A DNA stretch of 64,000 bases from Clostridiales bacterium (GCA_015056325.1 SVGL01000012.1:1-64000), one strand, 5' to 3'. Shown: positions 15,967 to 25,070, counted from the first letter of the stretch. Program-made: numbers and translations. The notes: generated by a model not told the origin, from the sequence alone.

Positions 15967-17736
15967 ATGACCACCCCCATCCGCAAGACAAAGATCATCT
16001 GCACCATGGGTCCCAACCTCTTTGAGAAGGGCCTGATCGCCGACCTGATGAAGGCCGGCATGAACGTCGCCCGCTTCAATTTCTCCCACGGCGACCATGA
16101 GAGCCATAAGCGCAATCACGACGAGGTCTGCCGCATCCGCGATGAGCTTGGTCTGCCCGTCGCCACCCTGCTGGACACCAAGGGCCCCGAAGTCCGCGTG
16201 AAGTCCTTCAAGGCGGGCAAAGTGCAGCTCCAGCCCGGCCAGCTGTTCATCCTCACCGCTGACGAGTGCGAGGGCGACGAGCACCGCGTATCCGTCACCT
16301 ACAAGAACCTGCCCCAGGATGTCAAGGAAGGTACCGCCATCCTCATCGACGACGGCTTGATCGGCATGGTGGTGGAAAAAGTCGAGGGCAATGACATCGT
16401 CTGCCGCGTCAACAACGCCGGCATCGTCAGCAACAACAAGGGCGTGAACATCCCCAATGTGCACCTGTCCATGCCCTTCATCAGCGAGAAGGACCGCTCT
16501 GACATCATCTTCGCCGCCAAGGAAGGCTTTGACTTCATCGCCGCGTCCTTCACCCGCAATGCGGATGATATCCTGCAGATGCGCCAGATCCTCAAGGAGA
16601 ACGGCGGCGCAGGCGTGAACATCATCGCCAAGATCGAGAACATGGAGGGCGTGGAGAACATCGACGAGATCCTCCGCGTGGTAGACGGCGTCATGGTCGC
16701 CCGCGGCGATCTGGGCGTCGAGGTCCCCCTGGAGGCCGTGCCCGCCATCCAGAAGGAGCTGATCCAGCGCTGCCTCGCCATGGGCAAGCCGGTCATCACC
16801 GCCACCCAGATGCTGGACTCCATGATGAAGAACCCCCGCCCCACCCGCGCCGAGGCCACCGACGTGGCCAACGCCATCTATGACGGCACCAGCGCCATCA
16901 TGCTCTCCGGCGAGACCGCGGTGGGCGCCTACCCCGTCGAGGCCGTGCAGACCATGGTCAAGATCGCCCTGGCTGCCGAGGCGGACATCAAGAACATCCG
17001 CGGCTTCACCCGCCAGAACCCCGTGGCCACCGACGTCACCAACGCCATCTCCCACGCCACCGTCACCTCCGCGCAGGACCTGAACGCCAGCGCCATCATC
17101 ACCGTGACGCTCTCCGGCTCCACCCCCCGCACCATGAGCCGCTACCGTCCCCGCAGCGTCATCGTGGGCTGCACCAGCGTGCCCCGCGTGTGGCGCCAGA
17201 TGAGCCTCTCCTGGGGCACCGTGCCGCTGATGATCAACCTGGAATCCAATACCGACGACCTCTTTGAGCACGCGGTGGACGCCGCTGTCAAGGCGGGCAT
17301 CGTCCGCGACGGTGAGCTGGTCGTGCTGACCGCCGGTGTGCCCCTGGGCATCTCCGGTACTACCAACCTGATGAAGGTGCACGTGGTGGGCCATATGCTG
17401 GTCAGCGGCAAGGGCCTGCACGGCGGCAAGAAGACCGCGCCCCTGTGCGTCATCAAGGACTTTGAGCAGGACGCCCCTTCCTTCGACGACGGCGATATTA
17501 TCGTCTGCAAGCAGACCACCGGCGCCATGTTCCCCCTGCTGCGCAAGGCTTCAGGCCTGGTGCTGGAGGACGCCAATCCCGACGGCCACGGCGCCATCGC
17601 CGGCATGACGCTGGATATCCCCGTCATCATCGGCGCGGCCCACGCCACCGAGATCCTCAAGTCCGGCGCTATTGTCACCATGGATGGTAAGAAAGGCACG
17701 GTGAGCGCAAATGACAAGCCTGACAATCTTCATTGA
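15967..17736 (+). CDS. pyk: Pyruvate kinase with C-terminal PEP-utiliser domain
   Basis: A 589-residue pyruvate kinase, converting phosphoenolpyruvate and ADP to pyruvate and ATP. N-terminal RKTKIICTMGPN, the NFSHGDH substrate segment, the catalytic-lysine region IIAKIENMEGVENI, MVARGDLGVEVP and the TRAEATDVANA stretch are all present. After about residue 480 it has the extra PEP-utilising-type mobile domain (GAMFPLLRKASGLVLED ... GHGAIAG) known from Bacillus and Geobacillus enzymes, explaining the length near 590. The ATG at 15967 follows TGGAGGA. Its 3' end overlaps the barstar gene by 26 bp. Confidence 0.97.
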   Translation: MTTPIRKTKIICTMGPNLFEKGLIADLMKAGMNVARFNFSHGDHESHKRNHDEVCRIRDELGLPVATLLDTKGPEVRVKSFKAGKVQLQPGQLFILTADECEGDEHRVSVTYKNLPQDVKEGTAILIDDGLIGMVVEKVEGNDIVCRVNNAGIVSNNKGVNIPNVHLSMPFISEKDRSDIIFAAKEGFDFIAASFTRNADDILQMRQILKENGGAGVNIIAKIENMEGVENIDEILRVVDGVMVARGDLGVEVPLEAVPAIQKELIQRCLAMGKPVITATQMLDSMMKNPRPTRAEATDVANAIYDGTSAIMLSGETAVGAYPVEAVQTMVKIALAAEADIKNIRGFTRQNPVATDVTNAISHATVTSAQDLNASAIITVTLSGSTPRTMSRYRPRSVIVGCTSVPRVWRQMSLSWGTVPLMINLESNTDDLFEHAVDAAVKAGIVRDGELVVLTAGVPLGISGTTNLMKVHVVGHMLVSGKGLHGGKKTAPLCVIKDFEQDAPSFDDGDIIVCKQTTGAMFPLLRKASGLVLEDANPDGHGAIAGMTLDIPVIIGAAHATEILKSGAIVTMDGKKGTVSANDKPDNLH

Positions 17737-17968
17737 TGCAGCACGGTACGCCTCCGCGAAGGAGCTGCACCTGGCGCTGAAAATGATGCTTGATCTCCCC
17801 AGCCACTACGGCTGCAACGCCGACGCCCTCTACGACTGCCTCTCCGAACGCAAGGGCAAGCCGGTAAACCTGTGCCTCTTCACCCCCGGCGAGGGGGAAA
17901 CGGCGGATGCGGTGCGCAAGGTCGTCCACGTCATCGAAGATCTCGGCGGCGATACCCGCCTCCTGTAA
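17711..17968 (+). CDS. Barstar family protein (ribonuclease inhibitor-like)
   Basis: An 85-residue protein of barstar size and pattern: IDAARYASAKELHLALKMML, then LPSHYGCNADALYDCLSE, which matches the barnase-binding helix and loop of barstars (LPxYYGxNLDALxDCL). Classical barstars are tight inhibitors of secreted barnase-type RNases. No barnase-like gene is adjacent. It overlaps the end of pyk in another frame, implying translational coupling to a highly expressed glycolytic gene. It could be an orphan immunity protein or have a housekeeping role. Confidence 0.85.
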   Translation: MTSLTIFIDAARYASAKELHLALKMMLDLPSHYGCNADALYDCLSERKGKPVNLCLFTPGEGETADAVRKVVHVIEDLGGDTRLL

Positions 17969-17981
17969 ACCACATACAAAC

Positions 17982-18027
17982 AGCCCCTGCATCCACGGAG
18001 CATTCCGCCTGCAGGGGCTTTGTTTTT
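17982..18027. terminator. Terminator between the pyk-barstar operon and the convergent gene
   Basis: AGCCCCTGCA (17982-17991) pairs with TGCAGGGGCT (18010-18019), followed by TTGTTTTT on the plus strand. Confidence 0.85.
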
Positions 18028-18034
18028 ATGCTTG

Positions 18035-18784
18035 TTATTCTTCCTCCGCGTCTTCTTTGGGCGTCTCAGCTTCCGCTTCAGGGAGCGGCTCATAGGGATT
18101 CTCTGCCCATACGCCGTATTTACGGCCAACACGTCCTTCTTCCGCGATTCTGACATTGGCCTTCACGGTTTCGTACTGTTCCGGCGTCAGCTTCTCCAGG
18201 AATGGCTTGGAAAAGCGCTTACGCACCAGCCGATCTATTTTCTCATCCGACAGCAGGTCTTTTGTCTCCCGCTTCTCCCAGATTCGGGGCAGCACCAGCC
18301 GCAGGATCAGCAGAACTATCTCTGCCTGCACGCAAATCATCACAATCCCGGAGAACGTGGAATACTGCGCCTGATTATTGTCCATGGAAAGAAATGCTCG
18401 CGCACCCACCACCGACGGCAGCAGCATGAGCCCTACCTTCAGCAGCACGTCAATCCAGTAGATGCAGCGCTCCTGATGCGGCAAACAGCACGCCGCGTTC
18501 CAGTCCTTACAAATGCGCACGATGATGATCGCCAGGAGCCCAGCCGGACCGCCTGCACACAACACCATCAGCGGTACGCCTTCCATCAGTTCTGCAGCAT
18601 CTTTCAAAGACACAACACCGCCAATAAACATCATCGCCGCTGCTTCCAGGCCAAGCAGCCCCAGCGCCAGCAGGCGCACCTTGTTGTGTGACGAATTCTT
18701 CTCCAAGCCGTACAGGATCCACTTGGCAGGAATCATCTGTATGCCGATCAGCACCAACAACGCGAGTTCAATCACGGCCCTCAT
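18035..18784 (-). CDS. Membrane protein of unknown function
   Basis: A 249-residue protein with about five hydrophobic helices in the first 165 residues, then a polar cytoplasmic tail of about 80 residues ending in an acidic run (LPEAEAETPKEDAEEE). Two Cys pairs occur in a loop (DWNAACCLPHQERC). No family is recognised. The ATG at 18784 follows a GGATGAGGG sequence. It is transcribed alone from a consensus promoter, divergent from the zinc-ribbon/polymerase pair. Confidence 0.75.
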   Translation of the reverse strand: MRAVIELALLVLIGIQMIPAKWILYGLEKNSSHNKVRLLALGLLGLEAAAMMFIGGVVSLKDAAELMEGVPLMVLCAGGPAGLLAIIIVRICKDWNAACCLPHQERCIYWIDVLLKVGLMLLPSVVGARAFLSMDNNQAQYSTFSGIVMICVQAEIVLLILRLVLPRIWEKRETKDLLSDEKIDRLVRKRFSKPFLEKLTPEQYETVKANVRIAEEGRVGRKYGVWAENPYEPLPEAEAETPKEDAEEE

Positions 18785-18817
18785 CCCTCATCCGCCCCTT
18801 TTGTATCGTCTGAGACC

Positions 18818-18846
18818 AGCATACGCCATGATGCCCACTTTGTCAA
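18818..18846 (-). promoter_or_regulatory. Promoter of the membrane protein gene
   Basis: On the minus strand TTGACA (18841-18846), 17 bp, TATGCT (18818-18823). Confidence 0.75.
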
Positions 18847-18871
18847 GCCGTACCTTTTAAGTCTGTTCCCC

Positions 18872-18899
18872 TTGCAATCCTTCTCAACCATGCTATAAT
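18872..18899 (+). promoter_or_regulatory. Promoter of the zinc-ribbon and dinB genes
   Basis: TTGCAA (18872-18877), 16 bp, TATAAT (18894-18899). No LexA-type box was seen between it and the gene. Confidence 0.7.
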
Positions 18900-18933
18900 A
18901 GAGGTGAATCCCCCACGAAAGGATGTTCTTATT

Positions 18934-19158
18934 ATGCGCTGCAGCTGCAAGGAATGCGGAATCTACATGGTGCAGGCTGACGCCCCCCATCTGGGCTGCG
19001 TGTGCCCGGAGTGCTTCTACCGTTGCACCGACTGCCTGGGCACCAACACCGTCGTCAGCCGGGAAGCTATCCGCGCCCTGGCCTTCGATCCTCGCTTCAA
19101 CCCCGACAACATCGCCGCCAATTTCGTCAAAAAGGACGATGTGGACGATGACTATTAA
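18934..19158 (+). CDS. Small zinc-ribbon protein
   Basis: A 74-residue protein with six cysteines arranged C-x-C-x2-C, then C-x-C-x2-C and C-x2-C (residues 3-33), pointing to one or two bound zinc ions, followed by a short acidic tail. The family is not recognised. The ATG has GAAAGGA ten bases upstream. Its last 11 bp overlap the start of the Y-family polymerase gene, so the two are translationally coupled and may act together. Confidence 0.75.
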   Translation: MRCSCKECGIYMVQADAPHLGCVCPECFYRCTDCLGTNTVVSREAIRALAFDPRFNPDNIAANFVKKDDVDDDY

Positions 19159-20350
19159 GCCGGACAGGGTGATCCTCCACTGCGACTGCAACAACTTCTT
19201 TGCCTCGGTGGAGCTGCTCAAGTATCCCGAGCTGCAGGACAAGCCTGTGGCCGTCGCGGGCGATCCGGAAGGCCGGCACGGCATCATCCTGGCGAAAAAC
19301 ATGATCGCCAAGCGCATGGGCGTACAGACCGCCGAGACCATCTGGCAGGCCCAGAAGAAATGTCCCGGCCTCATCCTCCTGCCGCCCCACCACGATGAGT
19401 ATGCCGCCATGTCCAAGCGGGTGAACGAGATCTATTGCAGCGTCACCGACCAGGTGGAGCCCTTCTCGGTGGACGAAAGCTGGCTGGACGTAACCGGTTC
19501 CCAGCGGCTCTTCGGGGATGGGAAGACCATCGCAGACGAGCTGCGCCGCCGCATCCGCGAGGAGCTGGGCATCACCATCAGCGTGGGCGTGAGCGATAAC
19601 AAAGCCTGGGCCAAGCTGGGCTCGGACTATAAAAAGCCCGACGCGACCACCGTCATCACCCGGGAGAACGTCGCCGATATCCTCCACCCGCTGCCCATCC
19701 AGGATATGCTCTTTGTTGGCCGTGCTGCCGCGGAGGTACTGCGCCGCCACGGTGTGGTGACCATCGGCATGCTGGCCGCCGCACCAAAGGAAAGCCTGGT
19801 GCGCTGGCTGGGCAAGCAGGGCGAAGGCCTGCATGCCATGGCCAACGGACTGGATGATTCCCCTGTGCGCCGCTGGGGCGAGAGCGAAGCGGTGAAGTCC
19901 GTGGGCAATGGCATGACCTACCCCCACGACCTCGTCGGGGAGGAAGCCTGGAAGGCCGGCCTTATGCCCCTGTGCGACAGCGTAGGCAGCCGTCTGCGTG
20001 CCCAGCACCTCAAGTGCCGCACTGTCACATTGCAGATCAAGGACCCGCAATTCAAGGTCATCTCCCGGCAAAAGACCCTGCCCATGCCCACCAGCCTGAC
20101 CAAGGTGCTCTTCCAGGAGACGCTGGCCATCCTGCGCCAATGCTGGCCCCCATCCGCCCCAATCCGCCTGCTGACGGTGACCGCTTCCACCCTCTGCCCG
20201 GAGGATGAGGCCGAAGCCGCGCAGCTTTCCTTCCTCACCGAAGTCAAGCCCGACGACCCTCGCCAGGCCCGTATCGAGCAGGCCATTGACGGCGTCCGCA
20301 GAAGGTTCGGGAAGGAAGCCATATCCCCCGGAGCAAATAAGGTCGAGTAA
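19148..20350 (+). CDS. dinB: Y-family DNA polymerase (DinB/UmuC type)
   Basis: A 400-residue translesion polymerase. The first catalytic motif HCDCNNFFASVE lies at residues 11-22, the SVDESWLDVTGS motif with the catalytic Asp-Glu pair at 109-110, and the helix-hairpin-helix and little-finger regions follow. Such enzymes copy damaged DNA with low fidelity. No beta-clamp motif could be assigned with certainty. Translation begins at 19148 inside the upstream zinc-ribbon gene. The terminator stem encloses its stop codon. Absence of a visible SOS box suggests control different from the classical SOS regulon. Confidence 0.92.
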   Translation: MTIKPDRVILHCDCNNFFASVELLKYPELQDKPVAVAGDPEGRHGIILAKNMIAKRMGVQTAETIWQAQKKCPGLILLPPHHDEYAAMSKRVNEIYCSVTDQVEPFSVDESWLDVTGSQRLFGDGKTIADELRRRIREELGITISVGVSDNKAWAKLGSDYKKPDATTVITRENVADILHPLPIQDMLFVGRAAAEVLRRHGVVTIGMLAAAPKESLVRWLGKQGEGLHAMANGLDDSPVRRWGESEAVKSVGNGMTYPHDLVGEEAWKAGLMPLCDSVGSRLRAQHLKCRTVTLQIKDPQFKVISRQKTLPMPTSLTKVLFQETLAILRQCWPPSAPIRLLTVTASTLCPEDEAEAAQLSFLTEVKPDDPRQARIEQAIDGVRRRFGKEAISPGANKVE

Positions 20351-20363
20351 TCGGCCTTTTTTT
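20339..20363 (+). terminator. Terminator enclosing the dinB stop codon
   Basis: AAGGTCGA (20339-20346) pairs with TCGGCCTT (20351-20358); the loop GTAA contains the TAA stop, and TTTTT follows. Confidence 0.8.
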
Positions 20364-20415
20364 GTGTCAGGTTCCCCCGTTTTGCAGGCCGCCCCTTCAA
20401 AAACTGCAAAAAAAC

Positions 20416-20444
20416 TTGCTAAATACATAAAAACCATGTATAAT
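20416..20444 (+). promoter_or_regulatory. Promoter of glgP
   Basis: TTGCTA (20416-20421), 17 bp, TATAAT (20439-20444). Confidence 0.8.
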
Positions 20445-20545
20445 ATCGAACGTTGGTGACAACGCTGTTTCGCGTATCGTTTTTTATACGGCGCCAACCA
20501 CATAATATTGTAGGAAACTTTCCTGAAGATAGAGGAGGAACCCCC

Positions 20546-23002
20546 ATGCCTACCAAGTCCTTTGACAAGGAGTCCATCAAGGCTTCGATTATCGGCAAGC
20601 TCCAGCGCTACAACGGCCGCACCATCGCCGAGGCCTCCAATGCGCAGATCTACCGTGCCTTGGCTTCCACCGTCCGCGACCAGATCATGCAGAAGTGGAT
20701 GATCTCCCGCGAGGAGCGCAAGAGCCACAACAACAAGCGCCTGTACTACCTCTCCGTGGAATTCCTGATGGGCCGCAGCCTGTACACCAACATCCTGAAT
20801 CTGTGCGCCACCGATGAATACAAGGCCGCCCTCTCCGAGCTGAACATCGACATCGACGCCGTGCTCAAGGAAGAGCCCGAACCCGCGCTGGGCAACGGCG
20901 GCCTGGGCCGTCTGGCTGCCTGCTTCATGGACTCCCTGGCCTCCCTGGACCTGCCCGCCATGGGCTGCTCCATCCGCTATGAGTACGGCCTGTTCCGCCA
21001 GAAGATCGTCGATGGCCAGCAGGTTGAGCTGCCCGACTATTGGCTTGGCAACGGCAACGTGTGGGAAATGCCCGTCATGGAGGACGCCTGCGAGGTGCAC
21101 TTCAACGGCCATGTGGAGATGACCGAGGAGCAGGGCCGCCTGGTGTTCAAGCATGTGGGCTACAACACCGTTGAAGCCGTGCCCTACGACATGCCCCTGG
21201 TCGGCTACGACACCGCCACCGTGAACAGCCTGCGCCTGTGGAGCGCCCGCTCCCCCAAGCGCATGGACCTGGGCTCCTTCGGCCGTGGCCAGTACGTCCA
21301 GGCCACCGAGGAGAAGGAGCTGGCTGAGGCCATTTCCAACATCCTCTACCCCGAAGACAATCATTATGAAGGCAAGCTGCTCCGCCTGAAGCAGCAGTAC
21401 TTCTTCACCTCCGCGACCCTGCAGTACATGATCAAAGACTTCAAGAAGCTCAACGGCACCAACTGGCACCTGCTGCCCGAGAAGGTGGTCGTGCACGTCA
21501 ACGACACCCATCCCGGTCTGGCCATCCCTGAGCTGATGCGTCTGCTGATCGACGAAGAGGGGCTGGGCTGGGACGAGGCGCAGGCCATCGTCTCCAAGAC
21601 CATCGCCTACACCAACCACACCATCATGGCCGAGGCCCTGGAAAAGTGGCCTGAGGGCATGGTGAAGACCCTGCTGCCCCGTATCTACCAGATCCTGGTG
21701 GAAATGAACCGCCGCCTCTGCGCCCGCCTGTGGAACCACTTCCCCGGCCAGGCCGAGCGCGTGGGCAAGATGGCTATCATCTCCTACGGCCAGATCCACA
21801 TGGCCAACCTCTGTGTGGCCATGACCTACAACACCAACGGCGTGTCTCAGCTGCACGGCGACATCCTCAAGGCTGAGACCTTCAATGACTTCTATCAGGT
21901 CATGCCCGAGAAGTTCAGCGCGATCACCAACGGCATCACCCACCGCCGCTGGCTGATGGCCTGCAACCCCGAGCTGACCAGCCTGATCAATGAGGCCATC
22001 GGCACCGACTGGGTGAAGAACACCGAGAAGCTGGAGCTGCTCAAGCCCTACGCTGATGACGCCGCCTTCCGCGCTGAGTTCGCCAAGGTGAAGCGCCACA
22101 ACAAGGAGCGCCTGGCCAAGTTCCTCAAGGAGCACCAGGGCACCATCGTCGATCCCGAGTTCATCTTTGACGCTCAGTCCAAGCGCCTGCACGAGTACAA
22201 GCGCCAGATGCTGAATGCCCTGCACTGCCTGGTGCTGTACAATCGCATCGTGAATGACGCCAACTTCGTGATGCAGCCCCGCACCTTCATCTTCGGTTCC
22301 AAGGCGGCTCCCGGCTACAACCGCGCCAAGCAGATCATCCGCTTCATCAACGCCCTGGCGAAGCTGATCGACAAGCACCCCCGTGCCCGCACCATGCTGC
22401 AGGTAGTCTTCCTGGAGAACTACGACGTCTCCAGCGCTCAGATCCTCATCCCCGCCACCGAGATCTCCGAGCAGCTGTCCACCGCCTCCAAGGAGGCCAG
22501 TGGCACCGGCAACATGAAGTACATGATGAACGGCGCCGTCACCATTGGTACCATGGACGGCGCGAACGTGGAGATCTCCGAGCAGGTCGGCATGGACAAC
22601 ATCTATATCTTCGGCATGCGCTCCGACACCGTGCTGGACATGTACCGCGAACGCACCTACAACCCCATGTCCATCTTCGAGACCAACGCTGAGCTGCGTC
22701 TGGCCCTGACCCAGATGATCGACGGCACTGTGATGCCCGACGCCCCCGGCTCCCTGCAGGATCTGTACCACAGCCTGCTGATCGGCGATTACGGCTCCAT
22801 GGGCGATCCCTACTTCGTCCTGAAGGACTTCGGCTCCTACTCCATGGCCCAGCGCCGTATCGATGCGGACTACGCCGATAAGGACAAGTGGAACCGCATG
22901 GCTGTCATCAACACTGCGATGTCCGGCGTGTTCTCCACCGACCGCACCATCCGCGAGTACAACGACACCATCTGGCACCTGGAGCCTTTGAAGAATCATT
23001 GA
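20546..23002 (+). CDS. glgP: Glycogen/maltodextrin phosphorylase
   Basis: An 818-residue alpha-glucan phosphorylase releasing glucose 1-phosphate from glycogen or maltodextrin. It contains RLAACFMDSLASLDLPAMG, HVNDTHPGLAIPELMR, and the pyridoxal phosphate site EASGTGNMKYMMNG with the Schiff-base lysine at residue 658. Length is normal. The ATG at 20546 follows GAGGAGG; in-frame sequence reaching 20453 lies in the leader. It has its own promoter and terminator and is followed by a GH13 enzyme with which it would degrade storage or imported alpha-glucans. Confidence 0.96.
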   Translation: MPTKSFDKESIKASIIGKLQRYNGRTIAEASNAQIYRALASTVRDQIMQKWMISREERKSHNNKRLYYLSVEFLMGRSLYTNILNLCATDEYKAALSELNIDIDAVLKEEPEPALGNGGLGRLAACFMDSLASLDLPAMGCSIRYEYGLFRQKIVDGQQVELPDYWLGNGNVWEMPVMEDACEVHFNGHVEMTEEQGRLVFKHVGYNTVEAVPYDMPLVGYDTATVNSLRLWSARSPKRMDLGSFGRGQYVQATEEKELAEAISNILYPEDNHYEGKLLRLKQQYFFTSATLQYMIKDFKKLNGTNWHLLPEKVVVHVNDTHPGLAIPELMRLLIDEEGLGWDEAQAIVSKTIAYTNHTIMAEALEKWPEGMVKTLLPRIYQILVEMNRRLCARLWNHFPGQAERVGKMAIISYGQIHMANLCVAMTYNTNGVSQLHGDILKAETFNDFYQVMPEKFSAITNGITHRRWLMACNPELTSLINEAIGTDWVKNTEKLELLKPYADDAAFRAEFAKVKRHNKERLAKFLKEHQGTIVDPEFIFDAQSKRLHEYKRQMLNALHCLVLYNRIVNDANFVMQPRTFIFGSKAAPGYNRAKQIIRFINALAKLIDKHPRARTMLQVVFLENYDVSSAQILIPATEISEQLSTASKEASGTGNMKYMMNGAVTIGTMDGANVEISEQVGMDNIYIFGMRSDTVLDMYRERTYNPMSIFETNAELRLALTQMIDGTVMPDAPGSLQDLYHSLLIGDYGSMGDPYFVLKDFGSYSMAQRRIDADYADKDKWNRMAVINTAMSGVFSTDRTIREYNDTIWHLEPLKNH

Positions 23003-23008
23003 TGCAAC

Positions 23009-23050
23009 TTGCCCGGACAGCCTTAACCCCTTGTCCGGGCAACTTTCTTA
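23009..23050 (+). terminator. Terminator of glgP
   Basis: TTGCCCGGACA (23009-23019) pairs with TGTCCGGGCAA (23032-23042), followed by CTTTCTTAT. Confidence 0.8.
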
Positions 23051-23057
23051 TCCTTGT

Positions 23058-23071
23058 TGAAAACGTTTTCG
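23058..23071 (+). promoter_or_regulatory. LacI/CcpA-type operator (cre-like) before the GH13 gene
   Basis: TGAAAACGTTTTCG is a near-perfect palindrome around CG and fits the cre consensus TGWAARCGYTWWCW except at the last base. It lies 29 bp before the GH13 start codon. Either CcpA or a maltose-type LacI regulator could bind it. Confidence 0.55.
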
Positions 23072-23099
23072 CATTTCTCACAGAACAGGACTGATTTCG

Positions 23100-24866
23100 A
23101 TGATCCTCCACAATTCTCATGAGGCCTTCTACCGTCAGCCTATGGGCCCTGCGCCCGCCGGCAGCACAGTGACCATCCGCATCCGCTGCGACGAGGCCAC
23201 CGCCGTCATCCTGCGCACCTGGCAGAATGAGGAGCGCTGCTATACCATGATCAACACCGGCGACGACGTGTGGGAAACCGCCATCCTGCTGCCGGAGAAG
23301 CCTGGGCTGTACTGGTACCGCTTCATCGTGTACCGCGAGGATGGCCGTACCCTCATCTACGGCAACCAGCCCGATCAGATGGGCGGCGAGGGCATGGCTT
23401 ACCCCGGCGGTGAGCCTGCCTCCTTCCAGATCACCGTGTATGCAAAGGATTTCATCACGCCCAGCTACTTCCACGGCGCGAACATCTACCAGATTTTCCC
23501 CGACCGCTTCTTCCGCGGGAAGACCGCTGCCAAGGATGACCGCCAGGATCGCTATGTCCACAAGGAGTGGGACGAGGAGATGGTCTCTGTCGGCGATCTG
23601 AAGGCCGGCAAGCACCAGGAGCTGGACTTCTACGGCGGCAACCTCAACGGCATCCGCGAGAAGCTCCCCTACCTGAAGTCCCTGGGCGTGGACATCATCT
23701 ACCTGAATCCTATCTTCAAAGCCCGCTCCAACCACCGCTACGACACCGGCGATTACACCCAAATCGATCCCCTCTGCGGTACGGCGGAGGAATTCTCCGC
23801 CCTCTGCGAGGCAGCCAAGGACCACGGCATGCGCGTGCTGCTGGACGGCGTGTTCTCCCATACCGGCGAGGACAGCGTGTACTTCAACCGCTTCGGCCAC
23901 TACCCCAACCTGGGCGCCTGTCAGGGCCAGTCCTCCCCTTATTACGACTGGTACACCTTCAAGACCTTCCCGGAGGATTACCGCGCCTGGTGGGGCATTC
24001 TGAGCCTGCCGGAGCTGCGCAAGGACAACCCGGACTATCAGCACTTCATGTTCAACGATGAGGAAGGCATCGTGCCCCGCTGGATCCGCGCAGGTGCCTG
24101 TGGATGGCGTCTGGACGTGGCAGACGAGCTGAGTATGGGCTTCCTGCGCAAGCTGCGTGCGGCGGCTCACAAGGCTGATCCCAACGCTGTCGTGCTGGGC
24201 GAAGTCTGGGAGGACGCCTCCAACAAGGTCGCCTACGGCGAGACCCGCTGCTACTGCACCGGCGACACCCTCGATTCCGTAATGAACTATCCCCTGCGCA
24301 CCGCGATCCTGGACTTTGCGACCAATAAGATCACAGCGCAGGACTTCGTGCGCCTGATAAAGCATCAGGCGGAGGTCTACCCGCCCCAGTTCCGCTATGC
24401 GCTGATGAACCTGATCGGCAGCCATGACCGTCCCCGCGCACTGAACACGCTGGTCTTCCGCGGCTGCATGGATATGCCCAAGGCCGACCAGCAGTGGGTG
24501 CGCCTGACGAAGGATGAATACCGCCTGGCCGTGCAGCGGTATAAGATGTGCATTGACCTGCTGTGTGCACTGCCCGGCTGCCCCACCGTTTACTATGGCG
24601 ACGAGGCCGGCCTCTGCGGCTGCCAGGACCCCTGGAACCGCCGCCCCTTCCCCTGGGGCAAGGAGGACACCGATCTGCAGCAGTACGTCGCCAGCAAACT
24701 GACCCGTCGCCAACAGTCCGACGTGCTGAAATTCGGCCTGTGCGACATCAAGGCGGTGGACGAGGACACCATCACCATCGCCCGCTACATGGACGGCGGC
24801 GTGGACGCCCTGGGCAACGCCAGCACCTGTACCGAGCGCGAGGTCATCACCGTCTGCAGAAAATAA
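23100..24866 (+). CDS. GH13 alpha-glucan hydrolase (neopullulanase/cyclomaltodextrinase-like)
   Basis: A 588-residue cytoplasmic enzyme (no signal peptide). Residues 1-120 form an N-terminal beta-sandwich like those of neopullulanase-type GH13 proteins. The barrel carries YQIFPDRF, the nucleophile Asp339 in WRLDVADEL, the acid/base Glu368 in GEVWED and the third acid Asp443 in LIGSHDRPR. It is expected to hydrolyse alpha-1,4 (perhaps alpha-1,6) bonds of maltodextrins or pullulan fragments. Position after glgP and a cre-like operator suggest catabolite-controlled alpha-glucan use. AGGA about 12 bases before the ATG is a modest ribosome binding site. Confidence 0.92.
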   Translation: MILHNSHEAFYRQPMGPAPAGSTVTIRIRCDEATAVILRTWQNEERCYTMINTGDDVWETAILLPEKPGLYWYRFIVYREDGRTLIYGNQPDQMGGEGMAYPGGEPASFQITVYAKDFITPSYFHGANIYQIFPDRFFRGKTAAKDDRQDRYVHKEWDEEMVSVGDLKAGKHQELDFYGGNLNGIREKLPYLKSLGVDIIYLNPIFKARSNHRYDTGDYTQIDPLCGTAEEFSALCEAAKDHGMRVLLDGVFSHTGEDSVYFNRFGHYPNLGACQGQSSPYYDWYTFKTFPEDYRAWWGILSLPELRKDNPDYQHFMFNDEEGIVPRWIRAGACGWRLDVADELSMGFLRKLRAAAHKADPNAVVLGEVWEDASNKVAYGETRCYCTGDTLDSVMNYPLRTAILDFATNKITAQDFVRLIKHQAEVYPPQFRYALMNLIGSHDRPRALNTLVFRGCMDMPKADQQWVRLTKDEYRLAVQRYKMCIDLLCALPGCPTVYYGDEAGLCGCQDPWNRRPFPWGKEDTDLQQYVASKLTRRQQSDVLKFGLCDIKAVDEDTITIARYMDGGVDALGNASTCTEREVITVCRK

Positions 24867-24882
24867 GGGACCGAATCGAATC

Positions 24883-24916
24883 AATCGCCGCTTCCAAGCC
24901 GGAAGCGGCGATTTTC
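24883..24916 (+). terminator. Terminator of the GH13 gene
   Basis: AATCGCCGCTTCC (24883-24895) pairs perfectly with GGAAGCGGCGATT (24901-24913), followed by TTCC. Confidence 0.85.
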
Positions 24917-24992
24917 CTTCCAGCGCTTTCCTGTTTCATAATCCTATAAAATGGGTATATTAACATTGGCAGGATCGCAACTTGTCGATTCC

Positions 24993-25022
24993 TTGACAAA
25001 GATGGAGATCCTGTGGTATTAT
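24993..25022 (+). promoter_or_regulatory. Promoter of the smsCB operon
   Basis: TTGACA (24993-24998), 18 bp, TATTAT (25017-25022). Confidence 0.8.
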
Positions 25023-25070
25023 GAGAGTTGGTGATTTCCACCGATTCAAAGAGCATCGAGGTACATACCA

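Noticed and set aside
19127..22999. A 1,290-codon minus-strand frame opposite dinB and glgP
   Set aside because: Both genes on the other strand are well-known families; the antisense frame crosses the terminator and promoter between them, which real genes would not do.
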